DNA of 64,000 nt from Puerhibacterium puerhi (lineage in GTDB: Bacteria > Actinomycetota > Actinomycetes > Actinomycetales > Cellulomonadaceae), in assembly GCF_009846865.1 (NCBI RefSeq), contig NZ_WUWN01000015.1:19152-83151 (forward strand), in the 5' to 3' direction. The position numbers and the translations under genes were made by a program. Shown in pieces: positions 33,276 through 40,870 of this stretch. Numbering within the stretch: the first letter of the stretch is position 1; each line of letters begins with the position of its first letter. The notes under the pieces were generated by a model. The model ran no database searches. It worked only from the letters and a program-made list of their open reading frames with translations, and was not told the origin of the DNA.

Positions 33276-34161
33276 GGCCGCGCTCCCAGGTCTCGGTGAA
33301 GACACGCTCGAACACGGGGTAGAGGCCGTGAGGTTCGTCGTCGTCGGCGTCGATGAGGAACGTGGGGGCGTCCAGCCCGCGCACGTTCGGGAGGTACGGC
33401 TGAACGAGCGAACGCACGCCGTCGATGTTGGTGATGTTGAAGCGCACCGTCTCGTCGTAGGTGCGGACCTGGACGCGCTCGCCGGCCTCAGGGGAGAGGC
33501 GATCGCGCAGACGCTGAATCACGAGGAGGTTCGCCCGGGTCAGCTTGGTCAGGTGTCCGGCGGGGTGGCCTTCCTCGGCCTCACGGGCCTTCGTCGCCTT
33601 GCCGTTGGGGTCGAGGAACAGGCAGCGGAGCGTGAGGCCATTCTCGACGAGTTCCGCGAGCGTGACGTCGGAGACGGTCTGGCACAGGGCGTTGAGGCTG
33701 AGCCCCATCGCGTCGACGTGCTCGGCCGCCGCGAGGGTGCGGAGCACGGGCACGGCGGCCTGGGCCTCGGAGCGCGTGGCGAAGACACCGCGGACGTCGC
33801 GCGTCGACCACGGCGAGTCGTCGGCCCGGGGTGCGAGCCGCTCGTGGACCAGTGTTTCGAGCCGGTGGACCGCGCCACGCAGCTCGTCGATGCCCTCGGG
33901 GTCTGACGTGGTGCCCGGGGTCTCCACGCCGAGGCGCGAGTCGAGCGACAGGCCGTAGAGCGACGCCGCCGCGAGCACGACGTCGGCGGGCGGGCGAGCG
34001 CGGCCCTTGATCCAGTTCGATACGGCCGACTCGGAGTAGGTGCCCGACTCGGGGCCGACGTTCGCGGAGCGCAACGCGAGGGCAAGCGGCGCACCGCCTC
34101 CGGCTGCGCGTCTGGCCTGGTCAAGCACGTCCCGAACGACGGCGTCCCATGTTTGGCTCAC
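33259..34161 (-). CDS. XRE-type HTH regulator with C-terminal DUF5919-like domain
   Basis: A 300-residue protein. The N-terminal ~75 residues form an HTH of the XRE class (YSESAVSNWIKGRARPPADVVLAAASLYGLSL). A helical linker is followed, from about residue 110, by a DUF5919-like domain: TLAELVENGLTLRCLFLDPNG, then RVQVRTYDETVRFNITNIDG and APTFLIDAD. It is divergent from the transfer/replication operon, with 132 bases between the starts. It may therefore replace KorSA-type repressors in controlling the element. It is translationally coupled to the phosphatase gene, and what the C-terminal domain senses is unknown. Confidence 0.78.
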   Translation of the reverse strand: MSQTWDAVVRDVLDQARRAAGGGAPLALALRSANVGPESGTYSESAVSNWIKGRARPPADVVLAAASLYGLSLDSRLGVETPGTTSDPEGIDELRGAVHRLETLVHERLAPRADDSPWSTRDVRGVFATRSEAQAAVPVLRTLAAAEHVDAMGLSLNALCQTVSDVTLAELVENGLTLRCLFLDPNGKATKAREAEEGHPAGHLTKLTRANLLVIQRLRDRLSPEAGERVQVRTYDETVRFNITNIDGVRSLVQPYLPNVRGLDAPTFLIDADDDEPHGLYPVFERVFTETWERGRDVEH

Positions 34162-34188
34162 GTCCTCAGTGTGTCACGGATCGCGTGT

Positions 34189-34233
34189 CGCGCGAATGTG
34201 GTCACTCAGATCGCTTGACAGACGATTCGCGCG
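34189..34233. promoter_or_regulatory. Divergent promoter of the AICE with inverted repeat CGCGCGAAT/ATTCGCGCG
   Basis: 9-bp arms at 34189-34197 and 34225-34233 flank a consensus -35 TTGACA (34215-34220), which has a GTAGGC-like -10 about 18 bases further on toward the activator gene. The repeat is a candidate operator for the divergent XRE regulator. Confidence 0.55.
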
Positions 34234-34293
34234 GGTGTGTAGGCGTTCGCAGGAGTAGCGAGAGACGCGCTCCACAAGCGAACGGAGAGTCAA

Positions 34294-34728
34294 GTGGCCA
34301 TCGCCAAGCGTTTCCCCATCGCCCACGGCCTGGCGTTCCCGAACGGTGCCTTCCTCCGTGGCGAGGTCGAGCCCGTCGTGGACTTCCAGGCGCCGAAGCG
34401 CGAGGACGGCTCGCGCCCGCAGCAGCGGGACAAGGAGACCGGCCTGCTCGTCTGGCAGGCGACCGTGATCGACGCCGACGACGACGCGAACCGCAAGGAC
34501 ATCGGCGTCTCGGTGAAGTTCGTGGCCGCGGTCCAGCCCGTCCCGCCCAAGAACACCTCGCCGCTGCCCTGGACTCCGGTGGAGTTCGTCGGCCTGACGG
34601 CCCTGCCGTGGATCGACGACAGCGGCAGCCGCCCGCGCCTGTCGTGGTCCTTCCGGGCCGACGCCATGGTCGCTCCGGGGCAGGGCCGCACCGAGGCGAA
34701 GCCTCCCGAGCAGAAGGCGGCGGCCTGA
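34294..34728 (+). CDS. AICE replication/integration/excision activator (SCO3933/Pra-like)
   Basis: A 144-residue soluble protein of the SCO3933 family, annotated in actinobacterial elements as an activator of plasmid replication, integration and excision and related to pSAM2 Pra. Family features include the opening FPIAHGLAFPNGAFLRGEVEPV, then ERD-type KETGLLVWQATVIDAD and a proline-rich segment with LPWTPVEFVGLTALPW. GTG 34294 has GGAGAG at suitable distance. It is the first gene of the plus-strand operon, directly behind the TTGACA promoter. Its stop overlaps the next start (TGATG). Confidence 0.85.
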   Translation: MAIAKRFPIAHGLAFPNGAFLRGEVEPVVDFQAPKREDGSRPQQRDKETGLLVWQATVIDADDDANRKDIGVSVKFVAAVQPVPPKNTSPLPWTPVEFVGLTALPWIDDSGSRPRLSWSFRADAMVAPGQGRTEAKPPEQKAAA

Positions 34729-35102
34729 TGTCCGCCGCATTGACGGGCGAGATCGTCGAGCGGTCGGACGCCTCGATGGCCGAGCTGCTGACCATCGCAT
34801 CCGACCTGGTCGAGTGGGTCGGTGGTCGGGCCACCTACGTCGCCATCGGATCCAACTCGGTCGGCGTACACGTCCGCACGCAGGCCGACGCCGAGCTCCT
34901 GGCCCGCCTGCTCTCGCTCGGCAGTGTCACCGACTATCCGCCTGACGCCGGTTCTCACGGGTTCACCGTATGGGCCTCGGAGTGGGGGCCTGGCCTTCGA
35001 ATCTCGGTCTACTGCGCTGCCGACCTGGTGCGCCCCGTGCGGGCATTCCCGCCCGCAGAGCCGTGGTTCGACCTCGACGACGACGGAGCGGAGGCGGCGT
35101 GA
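34728..35102 (+). CDS. AICE hypothetical protein
   Basis: A 124-residue acidic protein without signal peptide or membrane segment. It starts in the TGATG overlap with the activator gene and ends in a similar overlap with the FtsK-like gene, so it is expressed as part of the operon. A helix near residues 15-30 (MAELLTIASDLVEWV) is followed by an alpha/beta region with YVAIGSNSVGVHVRTQADAELLARLL. I do not recognise the family. Position suggests an accessory function in maintenance or transfer. Confidence 0.75.
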   Translation: MSAALTGEIVERSDASMAELLTIASDLVEWVGGRATYVAIGSNSVGVHVRTQADAELLARLLSLGSVTDYPPDAGSHGFTVWASEWGPGLRISVYCAADLVRPVRAFPPAEPWFDLDDDGAEAA

Positions 35103-36616
35103 TGAAGGCGCTCAGTGCGGCGTGGGCCATCGTCGGCACGATCGGCCTTGCCCTGTGGCACCTGGTCGTCTGGACGGTCCGACCCTGGCGCACCCTGCTG
35201 GCCTGCGTCGTGCTGGGCAACCTCCTTCTCCTCGCTGGGCACTCCGTGGCCGGGTACGCGGTGGTCTGGTGCATCCCCGCGTTCAGCCTCGTCCGAGTGA
35301 TCTGGTCCACGGCCCACCCGCTGACCTACGAAGCCGTCGTCGGTGGGCCGCTCCGTCGTCGCGGCTGGAAGCGGCGGGTGCGACGCAGTTGGAAGGTCAT
35401 CGCGGACCGCTGCGGGCTCGCAACCTCATCCCGTGACGACGGCCGGGTCGTGATCCCGCGCATGCGGCACGTCCAGGCGTCCGGCAACACGCTCACGTTC
35501 CACGTCCGGGCCCGCGTCGGACAGACCGCTGACGACGTCGTGTCTGCCGCCGAGGCCATCGCCACCTCGCTCGGCGCGCAGGCCGTGGACACGCACCGCC
35601 TCGGCGCGGGATGGGTCGAGCTCGCGTTGACGATGCGCGAGCTGCTCGACGTCGCCACCTTGCCCACGATCCCGTCTCGGATCGAGTTCCAGGGCGTGAC
35701 CCTGGGGCGGTGTTCGGACGGCACCCCGTGGCGGCTCGACCTTGCCGGACGGCACACCCTCGTCGTCGGGCGGTCCGGGTCCGGGAAGGGCTCGATCTTC
35801 TGGGGCGTCGCCGGGAACCTCGCCCCGGCGGCGCACGCGGGGATGGTCCGGCTGTGGGGCGTCGACCTGAAGGGCGGCGTCGAGGTCTCGGTCGGCACCC
35901 CAATGTTCTCGTACGTCGCCATGAACGAGGCCGACGCCGTGAGGCTCCTGCGCGGCCTGCACCGCGTCATCGTCGAGCGCCAGGCCGCCATGCGCGGACT
36001 GTCGCGCATGTTCCACCCGACGCCGGGCGACCCCGCCCACGTCCTGATGATCGACGAGCTCGCCGTGCTCACCGCGTATGCGTCCAAGGAGGTCGTGGGC
36101 GAGGCCGCCAAGCTGTTGAAGCTGATCCTCACGCAGGGGCGCGCCTTCGGCGTCATGGTCGTCGCGTTCGTCCAGGACCCACGCAAGGAGACCGTGGGCA
36201 TGCGCGACCTGTTCACGCAGACCGTCGCCCTGCGCCTCGCCTCCGGCACCGAGACGCGCATGGTTCTCGGGGACGGCATGGCCGCCCTCGCCCCGGCCCA
36301 CCACGTCTCGCAGACCATGCCGGGTACGGGATACGCCGTCACCGACGACGGCACGGTCTCCCGCGTGCGCGCCGACTACTGGGCCGACGACTTCATCCGC
36401 ATGGTCGCCGCCACCTACCCCGCGCCGCCTGCCCCGGCGCTGCTCGACGAGGTCGCCGTGACGCACGCCGCGTCCGACACCGCCACGGCCGCGGGCGCCC
36501 CGGTCGGGGTAACCCTGGGCGACCCTGCGCCGCGTCCGCGCACGCCGCGCAAGCCCCGCGCTCCGCGCGCCTCGACCCGTCAGCCCGCCCATGAGGGCGA
36601 CCCCGAGGCCGCGTGA
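35102..36616 (+). CDS. FtsK/SpoIIIE-type DNA translocase of the AICE (TraSA/TraB-like)
   Basis: A 504-residue membrane-anchored motor ATPase. Two N-terminal hydrophobic segments (about residues 5-25 and 35-70) precede the cytoplasmic part. The ATPase core has Walker A GRSGSGKGS near residue 222 and Walker B VLMIDELAVL near 318. The Gln/Arg-rich segment TQTVALRLASGTETRMVLGD is typical of the FtsK superfamily. In AICEs such a single protein moves double-stranded DNA between mycelia, in contrast to type IV secretion. The C-terminus is a basic Pro/Arg tail. It overlaps genes on both sides. Confidence 0.88.
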   Translation: MKALSAAWAIVGTIGLALWHLVVWTVRPWRTLLACVVLGNLLLLAGHSVAGYAVVWCIPAFSLVRVIWSTAHPLTYEAVVGGPLRRRGWKRRVRRSWKVIADRCGLATSSRDDGRVVIPRMRHVQASGNTLTFHVRARVGQTADDVVSAAEAIATSLGAQAVDTHRLGAGWVELALTMRELLDVATLPTIPSRIEFQGVTLGRCSDGTPWRLDLAGRHTLVVGRSGSGKGSIFWGVAGNLAPAAHAGMVRLWGVDLKGGVEVSVGTPMFSYVAMNEADAVRLLRGLHRVIVERQAAMRGLSRMFHPTPGDPAHVLMIDELAVLTAYASKEVVGEAAKLLKLILTQGRAFGVMVVAFVQDPRKETVGMRDLFTQTVALRLASGTETRMVLGDGMAALAPAHHVSQTMPGTGYAVTDDGTVSRVRADYWADDFIRMVAATYPAPPAPALLDEVAVTHAASDTATAAGAPVGVTLGDPAPRPRTPRKPRAPRASTRQPAHEGDPEAA

Positions 36617-38187
36617 TGGCCGTCGCCGAGACCGTGAGCGCGGGCTTCGGGGGCCACTCCCCGGACGAGCCCCTTGACCTCGGCGCGCTCACACCGGCCG
36701 CCGCCGCGTCCATCGTCGGCCGCCTGACGGACAAGACCATGCCCGCCCTCGCGGACACCCTCGCCCGCGTCGGCAACTGCTCCCACCCGGTGCGGCTCGT
36801 GGGCCGCTCCGACACCGTCGACACTCGCACCGGCGAGGTCGTCGAGACGTTCGCCTCGGCCGACCAGCCTCTCGGCATGCTCTACAAGCCGTGCGGCAAC
36901 CGGCGCGAGGACGTCTGCCCCGCGTGCTCGCGCATCTACGCCCGCGACACCTTCGAGCTCATCTCCACCGGGCTGCACGGCGGCAAGGGTGTCTCGGAGG
37001 ACGTGCGCGCGAACCCGCTGCTCTTCGTCACGCTCACGGCGCCCTCGTTCGGCGCCGTCCACGGCGTCCGCGACGGCAACCGGCCCTGCCACCCGCGGAC
37101 CGGCGCCACGCTCTGCGAACACGGCCGTCCGCGCGCCTGCTGGAAGCGGCACGACGACGGCGACGTCCAGGTCGGAGCCCCGCTGTGCTTCGACTGCTAC
37201 GACGTCAACTCGGCGGCCGTGTGGCAGTGGTGCGCGCCGGAGCTCTGGCGCCGGTTCACGATCACGCTCCGGCGTCACCTGGCGGCGGCTCTCGACGTCC
37301 GACCGTCCGCGCTGACGAAGCACCTACGGCTCGAGTACGCCAAGGTGGCCGAGTTCCAGTCCCGCGGCCTGGTCCACTTCCACGCGCTCGTGCGGATCGA
37401 CGGCCCGGACGGCCCTGGTTCGCCCGCACCGATCCCCGCCGCCGCGCTGGCAGACGTCGTGCGGGAGGCTGCCGCCGCGGTCCGCTACTCGCCCGCCCCG
37501 GTCGACGCCGACGACGTCGTGCGCGTCCTGCGCTTCGGTCTCCAGACGGACGTGCGCATCGTCCGTGCGGGGTCCGTCACGGCCGGCGACATCACCGCTG
37601 ACCAGGTCGCCGCGTACCTCGCCAAGTACGCGACGAAGTCGACCAGTGCCGACCCAACGAAGCCGCAACCGCACCTCGTCGCGCTTGCCGAGGCGTGCCG
37701 GACCCTCGCCGCGCGGGCCATGGCCGGCTGCCCCTTCGGCTGCGGCGAGCGGGCAGGAGACCGGCACCCGCGCCTCTGCGGCGACTGCGTCGAGAACCCC
37801 TACGCGCTGCTGGGCCATTGGTCCACGATGCTCGGCTTCCGGGGGCACTTCTCCACCAAGTCGCGCCGCTACTCCGTCACGCTCGGCGCGCTGCGTCGTG
37901 CCCGACGCCGGTTCCAGCACCTCACCGCCGACGCCCGGCGCCACGGCGTCGCCCTCGACACCCGCGACCTCGAAGCACGCCTCATGGCCGAGGACGCCGA
38001 GGAGACCACCCTCGTCGTCGGCTCCTGGCGCTACGAGGGCACCGGCTGGCCGCGCACCGGGGACAAGGCTCTCGCCGACGCCGCCGCCTCCCGCGCACGC
38101 GAGTACGCCCGGTGGCGAGCAGGGAAGACCGCGAGCACGACCACGGGGACGACCACCAACCGCACGACCCGAACGGGGGAGAGATGA
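36616..38187 (+). CDS. RepSA-type rolling-circle replication initiator
   Basis: A 523-residue initiator of the pSAM2 RepSA type. A cysteine-rich segment (CGNRREDVCPACSRIYARDTFEL, and CFDCY further on) may bind zinc. The sequence LVHFHALVRID carries the HxH metal motif of rolling-circle Rep proteins. Downstream VAAYLAKYATK supplies candidate catalytic tyrosines with the usual lysine spacing. A second Cys cluster lies near residue 375. The start is ATG 36616 in a TGATG overlap with the Tra gene. It lets the excised circle replicate before and during transfer. Its stop overlaps xis. Confidence 0.87.
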   Translation: MAVAETVSAGFGGHSPDEPLDLGALTPAAAASIVGRLTDKTMPALADTLARVGNCSHPVRLVGRSDTVDTRTGEVVETFASADQPLGMLYKPCGNRREDVCPACSRIYARDTFELISTGLHGGKGVSEDVRANPLLFVTLTAPSFGAVHGVRDGNRPCHPRTGATLCEHGRPRACWKRHDDGDVQVGAPLCFDCYDVNSAAVWQWCAPELWRRFTITLRRHLAAALDVRPSALTKHLRLEYAKVAEFQSRGLVHFHALVRIDGPDGPGSPAPIPAAALADVVREAAAAVRYSPAPVDADDVVRVLRFGLQTDVRIVRAGSVTAGDITADQVAAYLAKYATKSTSADPTKPQPHLVALAEACRTLAARAMAGCPFGCGERAGDRHPRLCGDCVENPYALLGHWSTMLGFRGHFSTKSRRYSVTLGALRRARRRFQHLTADARRHGVALDTRDLEARLMAEDAEETTLVVGSWRYEGTGWPRTGDKALADAAASRAREYARWRAGKTASTTTGTTTNRTTRTGER

Positions 38188-38396
38188 CCAAGCGTGAACC
38201 GCTCACCGTGAGCGAGATTGCCCCGGTGCTCTACCGGGTGGAGGAAGCGGCCGAGGCGCTGCGACTCGGCCGGACCATCGTGTACGAGCTGATCCGCTGC
38301 GGGCGGCTCCGCACGGTCAAGGTCGGCACGCGTCGCCTGGTCCCGGTCGCAGCCGTGCGGGAGTACGCCGCGACGCTGGAGGACGGTGCGGCATGA
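38184..38396 (+). CDS. xis: Excisionase (MerR/HTH_17-type Xis)
   Basis: A 70-residue DNA-binding protein. The winged-helix motif YRVEEAAEALRLGRTIVYELIRCGRLRTVKVGTRRLVPVAAV is that of the small excisionases encoded between repSA and int in AICEs. It bends the attachment site so that integrase runs in the excision direction. ATG 38184 overlaps the repSA stop (ATGA), and its own stop overlaps the integrase start, so rep, xis and int are one coupled unit. GGGGGAGAG lies just upstream. Confidence 0.88.
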   Translation: MTKREPLTVSEIAPVLYRVEEAAEALRLGRTIVYELIRCGRLRTVKVGTRRLVPVAAVREYAATLEDGAA

Positions 38397-39613
38397 CCGA
38401 GCAGGCCGCCCCGAAGCCGCGCCGGACCCGGGGCGAGGGCGGCGTCTCCTGGAACGCGAGCCGCCAGCGGTTCATCGCGACCCGCGTCGTCGGGTACACC
38501 GACCGTGGGAAGGAGATCCGCAAGACCGCCTCGGGCAAGTCCCGCACCGCCGCGCTGGAAGGCGTGCGCCGCCTCGTCCGGGAGTACGAGCGCGGTCTCG
38601 CGGCGGGCTCCGACAAGATGACCGTGAGCGACGCGGTCAAGGACTGGCTGCTCTACGGACAGGGCCAGGTCGACGACGAGACCGTCAAGCAGCGCGAGTT
38701 CATGTGCGCGCACATCGACGCAGGGATCGGTGACGTGCTGCTCCGCAGACTGACGGCCAAGCACGTCGAGAAGCTGCTGCGCTCAATGGTTGCCACGCAC
38801 TCGACGCGGACCATCCGGGACGTGCGCGGCTGCCTGAACGCCGTGGTGAAGCGGGCCATGGCTCGCGACCTCGTCGACCGCAACGTCGTCGAGGTCGTAA
38901 CCACGCCTCGGGGCAAGGCGGGCCGGAAGTCGAAGTCCCTCTCGGAGCGACAGGCGCTCGACGTGCTCACGCTGACCAAGGGTCACTGGATGTACGCCTA
39001 CATCGTCGTCTCGATGCTCGTCGGCGTCCGCACCGAAGAGATGCGGGCGCTCACCTGGGATGCCGTCGACCTCGAGTCGGATCCCGCCACCATTGCGGTG
39101 TGGCGCTCGGTGCGGAAGTCGGGCGACACCAAGACCCGCCTCTCGCGCCGCACGCTCGCCATCCCTGACCTCGCCATCGACGCGCTGCACCGCCGTCGTC
39201 GGGAGCAGATCGCGGACCGCGTGAAGGCAGGGGAAGCGTGGACGGAGACGGGTCTGGTGTTCACCACTAAGGTCGGGACGGCGCTCGACGCCGCGAACGT
39301 GCGCCGCGGCTTCCGGTCAGCGCTCGGAGCCGTGCCCAGCGTCGTCCCGGCCGAGTGGACCCCGCGCGAGCTGCGGCACTCGTTCGTATCGCTCATGTCG
39401 GCGGGCGGCGCGGCCGTGGAAGAGATCGCCCGCGTCGTCGGCCACTCCGACACGACGACGACGGAACGCGTCTACCGGCATGAGCTCCGCCCGGTGATCC
39501 AGACAGGCGCCCGGTACATGAACGACTTCGTCGCGGTCGCGGACGTCGGCCCGGGCTGGCACATGGAACCGCTGTTCAGGCTGCCGGGCGAGACCCGCCG
39601 TGTCGAGGCGTAG
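38393..39613 (+). CDS. int: Site-specific tyrosine integrase of the AICE
   Basis: A 406-residue tyrosine recombinase. The N-terminal arm-binding domain starts with GEGGVSWNASRQRFIATR. A core-binding helical domain spans about 65-165. The catalytic domain contains the first arginine in GVRTEEMRALTW (near 212), the RELRHSF box (near 325), the histidine in VGHSDTTTTERVYRHE and the nucleophile tyrosine of that segment (near 360). It recombines the 45-bp core in tRNA-Pro. The gene ends 98 bases from the tRNA, and the putative right arm site begins at its stop codon. Confidence 0.93.
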   Translation: MTEQAAPKPRRTRGEGGVSWNASRQRFIATRVVGYTDRGKEIRKTASGKSRTAALEGVRRLVREYERGLAAGSDKMTVSDAVKDWLLYGQGQVDDETVKQREFMCAHIDAGIGDVLLRRLTAKHVEKLLRSMVATHSTRTIRDVRGCLNAVVKRAMARDLVDRNVVEVVTTPRGKAGRKSKSLSERQALDVLTLTKGHWMYAYIVVSMLVGVRTEEMRALTWDAVDLESDPATIAVWRSVRKSGDTKTRLSRRTLAIPDLAIDALHRRRREQIADRVKAGEAWTETGLVFTTKVGTALDAANVRRGFRSALGAVPSVVPAEWTPRELRHSFVSLMSAGGAAVEEIARVVGHSDTTTTERVYRHELRPVIQTGARYMNDFVAVADVGPGWHMEPLFRLPGETRRVEA

Positions 39614-39632
39614 TGAAGCAGTTAGTGAAGCA
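39613..39632 (+). promoter_or_regulatory. Putative integrase arm-type site, right
   Basis: GTGAAGCAGTTAGTGAAGCA pairs with the left-end copy at 30141-30160 (18 of 20 bases). It contains the half-unit GTGAAGCA twice and lies 79 bases from the core. Confidence 0.5.
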
Positions 39633-39661
39633 CCTGGGCTTCTGTGGGCCTCGGGGCAAAG

Positions 39662-39709
39662 CGAAAGGCCCTCCGACGTCAGCGTTTCCGCTGGTCAGAG
39701 GGCCTTTCG
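39662..39709. terminator. Element-borne terminator for the restored tRNA-Pro
   Basis: A perfect 12-bp stem (39662-39673 with 39698-39709) lies two bases beyond the CCA end of the tRNA and converges with int. It replaces the original terminator now at 29976-30005. Confidence 0.65.
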
Positions 39710-39710
39710 G

Positions 39711-39788
<78 letters not shown>

Positions 39789-39935
39789 AGTGGTGCGCCC
39801 CCATCGCTCACGGACGCCGTTCGGCGGCCGACCTCGTGGGGAAGCCTGCCCAGCATAGCCGACCGGGGGCCTCGGAGAAAAACCGGACGGGCGCCGGGCC
39901 TGGAGCACCTCCGGGCGTACGCCCCGGTCGCGGGC

Positions 39936-40859
39936 TCAGCGGGCGGTGAACGTGAGCAACGTCGCCTCCGGCCGGCACGCGAACCGGACCGGCGCGTACG
40001 GCGAGGTGCCGGCGCCGGCAGACACGTGCAGCCACGTCGAGCCGGCCCCGCCCGGGGCGTCCGGGCGGGGGCCCGGCCAGCCGTGCAGGCCGCTGACCCG
40101 GCCGCGGTCGAGGTCGCAGTTGGTCACGAGCGCGCCGTAGAACGGCACGCGCAGCTGCCCGCCGTGCGTGTGCCCGGCCAGGACCGCGTCGACGCCGTCG
40201 GCGTGCATCGCGTCGAGCACCCGCACGTAGGGAGCGTGCGCGACGCCGAGCCGCAGGTCGGCCGACGCCCCGTCCGGCGACGCCGGCGCGAGCGGGAGCT
40301 CGTCCTTGTCCAGGTGGGGGTCGTCGACGCCGACGCAGGCGACGGTGCGCCCGGCGGCCCGGACGACGTCCCGGCGGTTCGTGAGGTCTTTCCACCCGGC
40401 GGCGGTGAACGCGTCGACCATGTCCTGCCACGGCAGGTCGATCGGCTCGGCGTGGAACACGCGCGGGTCGCGCCGGAGGTAGCGCGCGGGGTTCTTGGGT
40501 CGCGGGCCGAAGTAGTCGTTCGAGCCCATGACGAACACACCCGGCGTGCTGGCCAGGAGCGGCTCCAGCGCGTCGAGGAGCGGGCCGACGGCGTCGCGGT
40601 GGGCGAGGTTGTCCCCGGTGTCCACCACCAGGTCCGGCTGCAGCTCGGCCAGCGACCGGATCCACGCCAGCTTGGTGCGCTGCGAGGGCACCACGTGCAG
40701 GTCGCTGACGTGCAGCACGCGCAGGTCGTCCTGACCGGGGGGCAGCACCGGCACGGTCACGTGCCGCACCGTGAAGAGCTTGGTCTCGACGTGCGCGTAG
40801 GCCACGCCCGCCGCCCCGACGGCGGCGAGCCCACCGAGCAGGCGCGCGGCCCGGGCCAC
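39936..40859 (-). CDS. Membrane-anchored metallophosphoesterase
   Basis: A 307-residue calcineurin-like phosphoesterase. The dimetal-site motifs are in order: LHVSDLHVV (D-x-H) near residue 45, VVDTGDNLAH (GD) near 75, MGSNDYF (GNxx variant, N) near 105, GVAHAP and AGHTHGGQ (GHxH) near 240. A hydrophobic segment near the N-terminus (RLLGGLAAVGAAGVAYA) may anchor it in the membrane facing outward, as in YkuE/YaeI-type enzymes. GTG 40859 is chosen because it sits just after the stop of the PBP gene (40871), suggesting coupling. The substrate is unknown. Confidence 0.9.
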   Translation of the reverse strand: MARAARLLGGLAAVGAAGVAYAHVETKLFTVRHVTVPVLPPGQDDLRVLHVSDLHVVPSQRTKLAWIRSLAELQPDLVVDTGDNLAHRDAVGPLLDALEPLLASTPGVFVMGSNDYFGPRPKNPARYLRRDPRVFHAEPIDLPWQDMVDAFTAAGWKDLTNRRDVVRAAGRTVACVGVDDPHLDKDELPLAPASPDGASADLRLGVAHAPYVRVLDAMHADGVDAVLAGHTHGGQLRVPFYGALVTNCDLDRGRVSGLHGWPGPRPDAPGGAGSTWLHVSAGAGTSPYAPVRFACRPEATLLTFTAR

Positions 40860-40870
40860 GCCGGGGGCGC

